This document shows, in pieces, positions 41,791 through 50,571 of a stretch of 64,000 nucleotides of DNA (its first letter is position 1; each line of letters starts with the position of its first letter). Source of the stretch: Allodiplogaster sudhausi. Its lineage: Eukaryota > Nematoda > Chromadorea > Rhabditida > Diplogasteridae. The stretch is taken from NCBI GenBank assembly GCA_945643635.1, contig CALZFC010000035.1:1-64000 (forward strand), written 5' to 3'. The translations under genes and the position numbers were made by a program. A model generated the notes under the pieces. That model was not told where the DNA came from and did not search any database. It worked only from the letters and a program-made list of their open reading frames with translations.

Positions 41791-43400
41791 TTGACCGCTA
41801 TCAACTGCTTAGAGTTAACGGTTTCAACACTAATGGGCATGGTGAAATGACAAATGGTAGATATTTTGGCATACCTACAAACATATTTCGTTGTCAAGTG
41901 GGTTAAAAGATGGGCATTGAAAAGGAGATACAGACAAGAATGAGTATAAAGGAATGATGTGGTTAAATAAGGAAGCCAAACACAAGAACAAAAATGAAAA
42001 TGAAATAAAGATATATGAGAAGCAGATAGTTTTGCCCAAAACCGCAGCGATTAAACTTCAGAGTGGCTTTTATCACCTTCTATGCGGCAGCAGAACGGGC
42101 GTGGACGAGAGATTGCAATGGAAGGCCATTTGGACGAGTGTGACCGACGTCCAAAAGAGCGCGAGTTTTCCACAGCATGACCGCTATCAATTGCTTAGGA
42201 GTTACCGGTGAAATGACAAATGGAAGATGTTTGGGCATATGTACCTACATACATACATATTTCGTTGCCAGCTCGTGACTACCAAGCTATTGAAAAGTTT
42301 TCAAAAACCCAACAAGCTGAATGTTTTGCTGAGTTGGAGCTCAAAGCATCAAACGTTTCATGGAGAAATAACGAATACTTAAAGAAAGCACTCAAAAGCT
42401 ACTGCACCAAGACATTGGCGGACGGAATGTTTAAATACATCTCGAAGGGCGTAGTTGTTCAAATTAAGGATGACTATTGGATGGCAGTTTATGTCAAGAA
42501 CAAAAATGCAGGAATGACATGTTATGAGAGCGAACCATTAGAATTCGTAACGGAATATAGCCGACAACTTTCGCGATAGCTTAAAACATCTAACGATTTC
42601 GTTGACAATTCGTGGTAGGCATATGGCAAAATGTAATGAGCGAACCGTTAGCAAGAGTGAGGCCGAAGTGCCGAAGTTCAAAAGAGCACGTGTTGGCCAA
42701 TGAATGACCGCTATCAATTGCGTTTGCATTAACGGTTTAAACACTAATTGTCATGGTGAATTGTCAAATGGTAGAAATTTTATTTGACCTTTTTCGTTGC
42801 CATATATACATATAGACAAACACCAAGGAGTTGAAAAGATTTACTCAAACCCCACGAAGTCATTATTTTGCTGGACAGGAGCTCAAATATAAAGAATTTC
42901 ATGGATTTTGAATAAAGAACGTCGTTCAACTTAAAGTTTTGCTATTGAATTGCAAGACTAAGAATGAGGAATGACATGATAAAGCAACTAAATATTATAA
43001 CAAATAAATGAAGGATTTATAGCTTAGCTTTGCGCAAAACAGCAGCGATTTAACTTCAGTGTGGCTTTTATCACCTCGCGATATCGTTCGCGTTTTTTTT
43101 GCTGCAGCAGAATGGCCGAGGCGTAACCGAAAATGGCTGACTTGTTTAATCAAACCATTTCATTGACAATTTGTCAAAGAGTGCAAAATATGTATGCTTA
43201 GTGAACCGTTATCAAGAGTGAGACCGACGTCCAACCGAGCGCGAGTTTGCCAAAGAATGACCATCAGCAGTTGCGAATTAACCGTTGCACACTAATGGTG
43301 ATGGTGAAATGACAAATGCAGATATTTGAGCATACCTATTTCGTTGTCAATTCGTGCTTTCGTGATTTAATATTAGAAATCGACCAAGGCTCATATAGTA
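41791..43400. repeat. Diverged repeat family flanking the satellite
   Basis: The satellite stops abruptly at GTACTCTGAA (41790). After it, a different repeat occurs in four diverged copies starting near 41791, 42178, 42704 and 43255. Each shows GACCGCTATCAA or a close variant, then a form of ATGGTGAAATGACAAATG, then TTTCGTTG. A second shared part, with GTGGCTTTTATCACCT and GAGCGCGAGTTT, is at about 42060-42175 and 43070-43250. An open frame at 42220-42579 (119 codons) lies in one copy; the matching part of the next copy (from about 42800) is broken by stops, so I do not call it a gene. It may be an old non-coding mobile element or a decayed gene duplicated in tandem. Confidence 0.6.
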
Positions 43401-43431
43401 CCTCCAAACAACCAGTGGTGCAAGAATATTC

Positions 43432-43450
43432 GGAACTTTCTGAAAGTTCC
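43432..43450. promoter_or_regulatory. Perfect palindrome resembling a heat-shock-type element
   Basis: GGAACTTTC-T-GAAAGTTCC is a perfect 9-bp inverted repeat around one base. It contains GAAnnTTC twice, as heat-shock factor sites do, but the central spacing is one base instead of two. No promoter is clearly attached. Confidence 0.25.
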
Positions 43451-43652
43451 AAATTGCGTATTTCGTTGAACCCATGTTGATTTGGTTTGCATATTTAGAT
43501 GGCAAACTTTTTCAGAAGACGAAGCCGGACTTCCTCACTCTCCGACTCTCTCTCATGGGCGCCGGGCCTCGAATGAATAAGACATGTTCAACTATTCTAC
43601 GTCTAGAAGAATACTCTGCTTAGTATCTAAAACTACATATGTACATACATAC

Positions 43653-43860
43653 CTGTTTCGGTTGTAGTTGCAGTTGTTGTAATTGTTGCGGAAGTTGCTC
43701 CGGCCCTAGGAGCGGTTGTTGTTTTGGTAGTTGCCGCGGTAGTTGTTGCTGCAGGAGAAGGGGGGGGGGAGGTTCTCATCCGCATGCATGGTTCTGCTGC
43801 TGAGGCGGCATGCGTGCATGCCGGTTGCTGTTGCTGCTGCTGCTGCTGAGCCTTTCCCAT
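43653..43860 (-). CDS. Possible Gln/Thr-rich exon (partial)
   Basis: On the minus strand a frame beginning MGKAQQQQ runs 69 codons through a Gln run, a Pro/Ala part and a Thr/Ala-rich part, and ends at a strong splice donor: CAG then GTATGT, with the intron starting at 43652. Composition is low-complexity, as in a linker or mucin-like segment. A second minus-strand frame overlaps it, so the frame is not certain. I found no partner exon. It may be only a CAG/CAA-rich repeat that happens to be open. Confidence 0.25.
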
Positions 43861-44143
43861 ACAGCAGGACGTTCTGTTGCACCACTGCGACAGTTTTCAA
43901 TTTCAGATTGTGTTGACACGATATTCTTCCTGATGTGCATAGCACTTATTACTTTTTTTTAGTAACGTGCCGCGCCTGGCTAACTATGCGAAATGCACCG
44001 CGTTTAATCAACTTAGAACAACATGACGCAATTTTCGAAAGGCAATGAAAAGGAAGTGCAAACAACTTGGCAACTTGCAAAAAAAATTTTATTTTTCACT
44101 TTTTACCAGCCATTTCAATGGACACCGTACTTTTTGCTATCTG

Positions 44144-44254
44144 TCAGGAACTTTGTGATTTGAGTTTTTCCCTTGTGATCTCCTTTACACACTTGTTCAC
44201 TTTCCATGCCTCATATGCTTCCACACGCATTTGGGTGCTCCAAATATCGAAGAC
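44144..44254 (-). CDS. Possible terminal exon of an unrecognised gene
   Basis: On the minus strand an acceptor (GAATTATAG, intron ending at 44255) is followed by a 36-codon frame and a TGA at 44146-44144. The peptide (VFDIWSTQMRVEAYEAWKVN at its start) is charged and looks like an amphipathic helix, unlike random translation. I do not recognise the family and did not find the upstream exon; plus-strand frames overlap the same stretch. Confidence 0.25.
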   Translation of the reverse strand, partial: VFDIWSTQMRVEAYEAWKVNKCVKEITREKLKSQSS

Positions 44255-44460
44255 CTATAATTCAGTGGAATCATCATTTTGAAGGGCTGCTTTTCAAAAA
44301 GCCATATCAGGAAATTAACGAGCAGGATGATCAAATCAGAAATGCTCATCTTTCTTGTTCGCTTTTCTGCGGATCCACTGAAAACACATCTTTCTTAGAA
44401 GTAAAATTCATTCCTAAAGTTCAAAGAACTTTAGGTTTCATTCGATTTATAAAAGAATAA

Positions 44461-44884
44461 AAAAAGAGCGATGAATAGAGAATCTTGAGCAGTTGACGAA
44501 GCTAGTTTCAATGTGTTGTTCTGCAGCAATCTCGTGAGCCGGCCATCCGCTGATAAATATTCATGGTTGTTCTTTCCTTGTAATAAATACAATATAACAG
44601 TCTAATTCATTGTATCGTTTCCTGCAGTTAAATTATGTTCACTTCCATTTTGATTTTCTGACTGCTTTGCTATCAGAGTGGTTAATATGCACATCGCTGT
44701 TTGTGTAAGTAGAATTTATTTGAAGATTGTTCAAGAATTTACAGAAAAATGCAACAAAGCATATAGAGATAATTTAAAATAAATAATTTTCAAATACTTC
44801 CAGAATATATCAATGTATTCGATAGCACGAATAGCCTTGGAGTTCCCACGGATGAGAATTCTTCCCTTCCCCTTGGAGTGCCCT
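44461..44884. other. Intergenic and 3' flank of the first Cys/Gly gene
   Basis: No convincing gene. At 44771-44789 lies AATTTAAAATAAATAATTT, which recurs exactly at 47038-47056 behind the paralogous gene; on the coding (minus) strand it reads AAATTATTTATTTTAAATT. It is 96 bp past the stop codon here and 74 bp past it in the paralog, so it is probably a conserved 3'-UTR or 3'-end-processing segment. Confidence 0.5.
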
Positions 44885-45551
44885 TTATTGTTGTTTCTTC
44901 GACGAGGCGGAAGACGCGCGGCGCCTGCGCTTGCGGCAGCAGCAGGGACAGCAGCCGCATCTCAAAGCCGATTTGTTTATTTCTGTTTTGCTTCTAAAAT
45001 GAAATAAAATTTAAAGAGAACATCTCAATATATCAAAGTGCATAATTATCTTATCTTTTACAATTATCAGAAGGTCTTACCCGCAACATCCACATCCACA
45101 GCAACCACAACCGCAGCAACCACAGCAGCAGGGGCAGCAGCAGCAGCATGGCTGCAACATTCCATCGAGATATTTATTCCGATGAACTTTAATTAATCAA
45201 GTCGAATCTGTCCAGAATTACCCTCACAACTGGTAGTATAATAAGATGCAAACAAACACAGCAACAGCAGCGTTTCGCCTTCTTGAGAGCCGCACCAGGA
45301 GTTGGCATTGCTTTCATTGGAAGATTGCCAGAAGTCACAGACGACGGTCCTAAATTAAATAAAGAATTATTTTTTTCAAATAGAGGAAACGAGTCATTCC
45401 AGCGCTAGAAATATTTCAAACCTGAAACGGCTGTTCCCGCAGAGAACTGTTGCACATCCTTAGAGAGCTGTCTCTTCGGCTGGCCGGTCTGGATGGCGGA
45501 GACGCCGATGAGGAAGGATGCGGCGAGCGCCACGAGCACCAGCGAGTTCAT
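44885..45551 (-). CDS. Small secreted Cys/Gly-rich protein, four exons (paralog 1)
   Basis: Minus-strand exons 45551-45422, 45349-45258, 45151-45081 and 44960-44885 join to a 122-residue protein; introns are 72, 106 and 120 nt with GT-AG ends. Residues 1-20 form a signal peptide (MNSLVLVALAASFLIGVSAI). A dibasic KR is at 26-27 and a furin-type KAKR at 67-70, directly before the Cys domain. From residue 71 to 106 the protein is almost only Cys and Gly with a few Pro (26 Cys, patterns CCCGCCGCGC), followed by a basic RKRRRR stretch and SSKKQQ at the end. The start was chosen because it matches the paralog at 47130-47810 and begins a signal peptide. The last acceptor (TTTGAG) is weak but gives the frame conserved in the paralog. 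The role is unknown: such composition fits a disulfide-crosslinked structural or metal-binding protein, but no family is recognised. Confidence 0.8.
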
Positions 45552-45739
45552 TTTCACTACAAAATAAACAATTTCACATTTAGATTTCATTATGGTAATG
45601 CATGCATAATAACTCATTATGCGAATTATAAATTGTTGGAACAAACCAGAAAGTTTCATTTAAAAATTGCCAGTTGTGCTGGAGCTGAAAGCAGTTGAAT
45701 TTCAGCGGAAGCTGATGATGTGAATTCGACGAGCCATCG

Positions 45740-45747
45740 CTTTTATA
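45740..45747 (-). promoter_or_regulatory. TATA box of Cys/Gly gene 1
   Basis: TATAAAAG on the minus strand, 196 bp upstream of the ATG at 45551. Its paralogous counterpart is at 47962-47969. Confidence 0.65.
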
Positions 45748-45923
45748 CTGCGACCCCTTCGAATCCTTGTCCCACTTGACGCCCGGTTCAAGAAGCAATC
45801 GGAAAGCGTGAGAAAACAGTGCGGAAGATCTCAGCTGAATTCCTTGGTGCCCACTCGAACATTAGAGTTTAATGTTTGCGAAAGAGATTTAATTGTAAGA
45901 GAGAGGCTAATAACAGGAATGCA

Positions 45924-45950
45924 TTTCATCGCCAGAGGGAAGTATCACAT
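45924..45950 (-). promoter_or_regulatory. Conserved 27-bp upstream element, gene 1
   Basis: On the plus strand this begins TTTCATCGCC and ends GGGAAGTATCACAT. It matches 48146-48172 at 24 of 27 positions, and both lie exactly 177 bp upstream of the TATA box of their gene. Most sequence between element and TATA has diverged, so the element is probably under selection. Confidence 0.6.
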
Positions 45951-46028
45951 TACAACTTCAAGTGGCTATCTGTGAGATCGGAATTCTTCCAGCCTGCACT
46001 TCATGCCAGCGATGCGCATCGTCCATTT

Positions 46029-46071
46029 ATGCTTAGATAAGCATGAAGATATTAATGTTTTAATATCTTCA
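46029..46071. other. Two adjacent perfect hairpins
   Basis: ATGCTTA-GA-TAAGCAT (46029-46044) overlaps by one base TGAAGATATTAA-TGTT-TTAATATCTTCA (46044-46071), a perfect 12-bp stem with a 4-nt loop. The position is upstream of Cys/Gly gene 1. The stems are too short for a typical miRNA precursor; they may be a protein-binding dyad or chance. Confidence 0.4.
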
Positions 46072-46137
46072 CGTGGTCTAGGAAATGCACATTTTCAGAA
46101 GAGAAATAGTGCAATAATCAGCAGGCCAAATGGTGAG

Positions 46138-46245
46138 GCTCTCTTTCTCTCTCGTTTCTCTCCCTCTTTTTCTCTTCATTTCTATCCATATCTCTCAATC
46201 TCTTTTCTTTCCATCTGTCTCTCATTTTTTCGCTCTCTGTTTTCG
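46138..46245. repeat. Pyrimidine-rich CT tract
   Basis: About 110 bp of CTCTTTCTCTCTC-type sequence on the plus strand, low complexity. Open frames across it are artefacts of composition. Confidence 0.8.
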
Positions 46246-47129
46246 TATGTGTTTCGATTATGTTTCTCCGTTTTTTTCTCTTAAAACCTCTTCCTTCATT
46301 AGCCGAGATTAGAGAGGGGACGGATCGAGATTGATGCAGACAATGCGAAAGATAGAAACAGCGAAGAAAACGAGTAACTAATTATGAACTTTTGCGTGCA
46401 ACAAGATTAGTTTCACCTTAGAACCGGAACAAGTTGTTTCTGATTTGACGTAAGATGAAGTTGATAACCGTGTTGACTTATATAGCATCCGCGTCTCGAT
46501 ATTTTCGTCAATAGATGCTCGAGAGGAGATGGAGACGGTTGATTTATTTTCATGGAAAAGCAAAAAAAAGTATCTTTAGTTGAACGTGATTCTTAAAGGA
46601 ACCATGCACCGAATCATTCTACTGTGCTACATTAGAACCGTTCTGAATGCGTGCCCTCAAATAGTTGGCCCTTCTTCGGGTTTGAAATCGGGTGGAATAG
46701 GAGAGTGGCTTACAGTAACAGTAAAACATATGGACGAGCCATATTTTGCGGTATCTTAACTTTGTAACAAGTAGATCGAAATGATTGAAAATTTCTGGAA
46801 GTACGTTTTAATTGTATGCATGCGAATAGACCGACGTCAATAAAACAAAATGTTAATTATTCAGTGAACGGCTCATATGTATAACAGCACGATCTTTCAT
46901 TGGAAGGTACAGTAGATCTCTTCGTTTATGGTTCATTCTTGGTTGCCCATTTCATTGCTATTTACATATTTGGAAAATTTTCTTTATTCGCTACACTGTC
47001 AAGGATTAGAACAGCATTGAAAAGTGCATATAAACATAATTTAAAATAAATAATTTGTGAAATTATTTCCAAATTATTCGGATGGATTGTAAAGCACTAA
47101 TTGTAAGCTAGCTCATGAAGCTTAGTCAT
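46246..47129. other. Intergenic sequence with the 3' flank of Cys/Gly gene 2
   Basis: AT-rich and non-repetitive. I see no gene here. Its right end (47038-47056) holds the 19-bp segment shared with the 3' flank of gene 1. Confidence 0.5.
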
Positions 47130-47810
47130 TTACTGCTGCTTCTTTGAGAGGGCGGAAGCGCCGCGTCGGCGTCTGCGGCAGCAGCCGCAGCTGAATTTAA
47201 TTCATTAAATAAGAAAAGGCAAACTTCAGGAATTTGTAATCAGTAGAAATGGCTCATCTCATTCTAATCGTAATTAAATACAAATGTCATACCCGCAGCA
47301 TCCGCATCCACAGCAACCGCAACCGCAGCAGCCACAGCAGCAGGGGCAGCAGCAGCAGCACGGCTGCAACATTCATTAGAGATATTTATTCTAACCAAGA
47401 ACTTTAGCTATTCCTATCAACCGTAATTAAACAAGGACAATCTGAGCTCTCAAAGAGAAGTATCTTTGAAACGAATCTTATAAGTGCAAAGATAACAAGA
47501 AGCAAACAAACACAGCAACAGCAGCGTTTCGCCTTTTTGAGAGCCGCGCCAGAAGAAGGCATTGCTTTCATTGGAAGTTTGACAGAGGTTGCAGAGGACG
47601 CTCCTTAATTAAATTACAAAGGATTACGTTGCAAAAAGAAACAACGAGATCTTTCCAGTGCCACCAAAAAGATTTCAAACCTGAAACGGCCGCGCCCGCA
47701 GGGAACTTTTGCACATCGTTACTGAGCTGTCGCTTCTGCTGTCCGGCTTGGATGGAGGAGACGCCGACGAGGAGAGAAGCAGCGAGGGCGAGGAGCACCA
47801 GCGAGTTCAT
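47130..47810 (-). CDS. Small secreted Cys/Gly-rich protein, four exons (paralog 2)
   Basis: Minus-strand exons 47810-47681, 47603-47512, 47363-47293 and 47190-47130 join to 117 residues. The first three exon lengths (130, 92, 71 nt) equal those of paralog 1 and the phases are the same; introns are 77, 148 and 102 nt. It has a signal peptide at 1-20 (MNSLVLLALAASLLVGVSSI), KR at 26-27, KAKR at 67-70, then a Cys/Gly/Pro domain at 71-102 with 23 Cys, a run of five Arg, and SKKQQ at the end. Compared with paralog 1 it lacks a PCCC block just before the Arg run. It lies about 1.6 kb upstream of paralog 1 on the same strand, as expected for a tandem duplication. Likely secreted and processed at KAKR. 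Function unknown; a crosslinked cuticle or eggshell component, or metal binding, are guesses from composition only. Confidence 0.82.
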
Positions 47811-47961
47811 GCTTTCTATACGATTTACTCATGTGAGATATTGTGCGCAATTTTAAAGTCTTGAAATTAAAGATAGAATACCATGACTAAATGAACCTAA
47901 CGAACTGTGTCAGATAGAAATGTGAATTGGGATGATGTGTCTCTACTGACCGCTCGAATCG

Positions 47962-47969
47962 CTTATATA
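47962..47969 (-). promoter_or_regulatory. TATA box of Cys/Gly gene 2
   Basis: TATATAAG on the minus strand, 159 bp upstream of the ATG at 47810. Confidence 0.65.
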
Positions 47970-48145
47970 TTCCTGATAATTAGCAGAGCTTCATTCTTCT
48001 TCAAATATTTTAAAGAGTTCCGGCAGCGCAGTTGCGCGGGAAAAGCTTCTCAAGAGCATAGGGCAACCTTTTTTTATTGATAAGTCGTTCATCCGCATGA
48101 GCTTCTCTGTTTGACAGCACTTGAACTGGAGCGATTGCGCCTAGC

Positions 48146-48172
48146 TTTCATCGCCTGCGGGAAGTATCATAT
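48146..48172 (-). promoter_or_regulatory. Conserved 27-bp upstream element, gene 2
   Basis: On the plus strand this begins TTTCATCGCC and ends GGGAAGTATCATAT. It differs from the gene-1 element at three positions and lies 177 bp from its TATA box, the same distance as in gene 1. Confidence 0.6.
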
Positions 48173-48801
48173 ATCAGGCTCACGAAGACAGAACACTATG
48201 ATAATAGCCCACTTTCTGCTGATGACATCGGAATAGAGAGCGATTCAGAAATTTCCAAATAAATTCAATAACACGTACAGTACTGGCCAAAAGGTTATCA
48301 CCTTTTGGTTTTTCATGCATATCTTTCTTCAAAGTTGAATAATGCTTATGAAATTTTCAGGGTTGCTTATTTATACAGACACGCTTCTACTTTCAAGTTT
48401 TTGTTTTCATTGACCCACTAATATTCAAGAAAAAAATCAATAACTCAAATCACCCAGATTGCACATATATGCGTGATGGACAAAATAATTTATTTCTTTG
48501 ATCTCCGGGTAGTTTTTAATGTAATTTTGTTTTAGTTGCATTTTAGAACATCCCAACGACAGATTTGTAGTCTAATTGCATTTTAATAGCTTGGTTTTAT
48601 ATACTGCATTCCTCCCGTGCTCGATTCATGCAGTCGGCCAGGGATCCAGAAGGTTCAAAAGGATAAAATCACTCATTTACTACTATGAAAATAGTAATAA
48701 TGATGTCCACATATTCGCAGGTAATCATTGAACTATTTGAGATGGCTAATTGAGCTGTGGAAATTAGATTCTAACTATTTGGGCAAACTTTTTAGACCGC
48801 G

Positions 48802-48969
48802 GTCAACTTTGGCCCGCACCCCAGAGGTGCCAAAAGTGATGTTGTGCAGGAGTCCATATCGCAAAAGCATTTTTGTCTGTCTCGAGCGATAGTTAATAGG
48901 CTTTTCAAGATTCTGAAGCCCCATTTCATCAACGGCTTCATGAAACGACCAGAAACAGTAGATCTTTGA
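48802..48969 (+). pseudogene. Tc1-type transposase N-terminal fragment, left arm
   Basis: A 55-codon frame contains CLSRAIVNRLFKILK followed by KRPETVDL. This resembles the second helix of the DNA-binding helix-turn-helix of Tc1-like transposases and the linker that leads to their GRPRKLT-type motif. There is no ATG in frame at its start, a stop follows, and no catalytic DDE domain exists in the element. It is the mirror of the right-arm copy. Confidence 0.5.
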
Positions 48970-49156
48970 ATATACCCTGGCATAGAGTTGTACGATCTAT
49001 TTGCCAGCTGTCTGTGTTAGATCAATCACAACATTAAATTATCAAATAGTAATATAGGCGATTGCTGAACGTTCGAAGGTATAGATTAAAATGATTTTAA
49101 CTTAATTTTTAATTTTTTCGGGTTTACTTTAATATCTTGAAGGACACCGCACTACT

Positions 49157-49363
49157 CTATGCCATGGTTAGATTTTTACGATCTACAGTTCCTGGAGGCT
49201 TCATTAAGCCATTGATGAAATTGGGCTTCAGAATCTTGAAAAGCCTATTAACTATCGCTCGAGATAGACAAAAGCGCTTTTGCAATATGGACTCCAGCAC
49301 AATATCACTTTTAGCACATCTGGGGTGCAAGCCAAACTGAACCCCCGTCTTCAAATTTTGCAC
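49157..49363 (-). pseudogene. Tc1-type transposase N-terminal fragment, right arm
   Basis: The inverted partner of the left-arm fragment, reading inward on the minus strand. A 68-codon frame contains CLSRAIVNRLFKILKPNF and VDRKNLT, matching the left arm in most residues. The catalytic part is absent. Confidence 0.5.
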
Positions 49364-49874
49364 AAATATTTAGCATCTAATTTCCACAGGTGAAATAACC
49401 ATCTAAAATAGTTCCATAACTACCTGTGAATATGTGGACATCATTATTACTATAGGCATAGTAGTAAATGATCGATTTCATCCTCCTGAACCTTCAGAAT
49501 CCCAGGCCGAGTGCATGAACCGAGCACTGGAGGAGTGCAGTATGTAAAAGCATGTGATAAAATCTCAACTAGACTAAAAATCTTTCACTTGGATGTACTA
49601 AAATGCAACTAAAACAAAATTACATTAAAAACTACCCGGAGATCAAAGAAATAAATTATTTTGTCCATCACGCATATATGTGCAATCTGGGTGATTTGAG
49701 TTATTGATTTTTTTTCTCGCATATTAGTGGGTCAATGAAACCAAAAATTTGAAAGTAGAAGCGCGTCTGTATAAATAAGCAACCCTGAAAATTTCATAAA
49801 CATTTTTCAACTTTGAAGAAAGATATGCATGAAAAACCAAAAGGTGATAACCTTTTGGCCAGTACTGTATGTAT

Positions 49875-49944
49875 GCCTCCTTGGCTGAGGGCAGAGCGTC
49901 GCTCTCGTAAAGCAAAGGTCGCAGGTTCGATTCCTTTAGATGGA
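49875..49944 (+). pseudogene. tRNA-Thr(CGT)-like pseudogene
   Basis: It starts GCCTCCTTGGCTGAGGGC and shares the anticodon loop CTCGTAA and the B-box GGTTCGATTCC with the copy at 50068. The D stem is mismatched, the 3' side of the T stem is altered (CCTTT against GCAGG) and the acceptor 3' side is changed. It begins 5 bp after the transposon target site. Confidence 0.65.
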
Positions 49945-50067
49945 AAATTTAGTTTGTTTTTCATTTTCTGATTAACACAAAGACATAACGATATGATCAT
50001 TGCCTAAGCTCAGCTGATGACATCGGAAAAGATAGCGATTCAGAAATTTCCAAAATTTTCAGCCAGT

Positions 50068-50139
50068 GCCTCCTTGGCTCAGAGGCAGAGCGTCGCTCTC
50101 GTAAAGCTAAGGTCGCAGGTTCGATTCCTGCAGGTGGCA
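50068..50139 (+). tRNA. tRNA-Thr(CGT)-like gene
   Basis: 72 nt fold as a cloverleaf: acceptor GCCTCCT with AGGTGGC (one T-T mismatch), D stem GCTC/GAGC, anticodon stem TCGCT/AGCTA (one C-T mismatch) with loop CTCGTAA giving anticodon CGT, a 5-nt variable loop, a perfect T stem GCAGG/CCTGC with loop TTCGATT, and discriminator A. The B-box GGTTCGATTCC is perfect; the A-box is near consensus. No clear TTTT terminator follows at once. The two stem mismatches and the tandem duplication leave open that it is a decaying tRNA or the head of a tRNA-derived SINE. Confidence 0.6.
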
Positions 50140-50228
50140 AAAATTTGGTTTCAATTTCTGGTGAATGCTATAGATGGATAAAAGTAATGCTGAGCTGCAT
50201 GATTTTCCTGGTCTCCACATTAGCATAA

Positions 50229-50402
50229 TCATAATGTAGTCGGCCCCGCGGCGTAGGCCGAGATCTTCTGGAAGAGCTGAAGAGCGAGCAGCGCGACGGA
50301 GACGACGAGGAGTGCCGCCCAGAAGCACGCCGCGCCGCAGCCGCGACTCCGGTACGCACGCAGAACGCCGTGTATCGATGTTATGCCTGCATTCTTCTTA
50401 TT
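50229..50402 (-). pseudogene. DEG/ENaC channel exon fragment (HG motif and first transmembrane segment)
   Basis: On the minus strand one frame reads ITSIHGVLRAYRSRG, then FWAALLVVSVALLALQLF, then QKISAYAAGPTTL before a TGA. In the DEG/ENaC family a conserved (S/T)xxHG motif lies just before TM1, which is followed by a Y...P(V/T)T segment; order and spacing agree here. The exon could begin at 50402 (after GACGTCAG) or 50386 (after TGCAG). No GT donor lies before the stop. A similar-looking continuation (DYANVETRKIMQLS) lies in another frame, so a frameshift is likely. The stretch is GC-rich, unlike its AT-rich surroundings. It may be a relic, or an exon of a gene whose other parts lie elsewhere. 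Confidence 0.55.
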
Positions 50403-50571
50403 CTGACGTCACTTTTATTCTGACGTCACTTACTGCACTCAATTATTATTCATTTTTATTGCACTTAATTAGAACACGTATCTCTGCTAATTTCTCCGCA
50501 TCAGTATATCGTCATTTTTTTTATGCGACTGACCAACAAAGTTCTTTGTTTCCCAGTTGATTGAAGCGATC

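Larger units (their letters stand above)
48278..49867. mobile_element. Tc1-type element that is one large inverted repeat (foldback), 1590 bp
   Basis: The ends are CAGTACTGGCCAAAAGG and its reverse complement, each flanked by a TA dinucleotide (48276-48277 and 49868-49869), as expected for Tc1/mariner insertion. C. elegans Tc1 ends are very similar (CAGTGCTGGCC). The inverted similarity goes far beyond ordinary terminal repeats: about 700 bp from each end, to roughly 48970 and 49160, match in inverted orientation with scattered differences. Both arms include the start of a transposase-like reading frame, and only about 190 bp of unmatched sequence lies between. The element therefore consists of two head-to-head copies of one end of a Tc1-like transposon. 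It has no complete transposase and must be moved in trans, if at all. It sits between a tRNA-like sequence and that sequence's upstream flank. Confidence 0.88.

Noticed and set aside
42220..42579. A 119-codon plus-strand frame
   Set aside because: It lies in a diverged repeat whose other copy is interrupted by stops, and I recognise no domain. A decayed gene is possible but not supported.
46003..46312. Two plus-strand frames of 93 and 60 codons
   Set aside because: They run through the CT-rich tract and give Ser/Phe/Leu-rich low-complexity products.
49724..50000. Minus-strand frames of 63 and 68 codons
   Set aside because: They cross the transposon end and the tRNA-like pseudogene, so they are chance frames.
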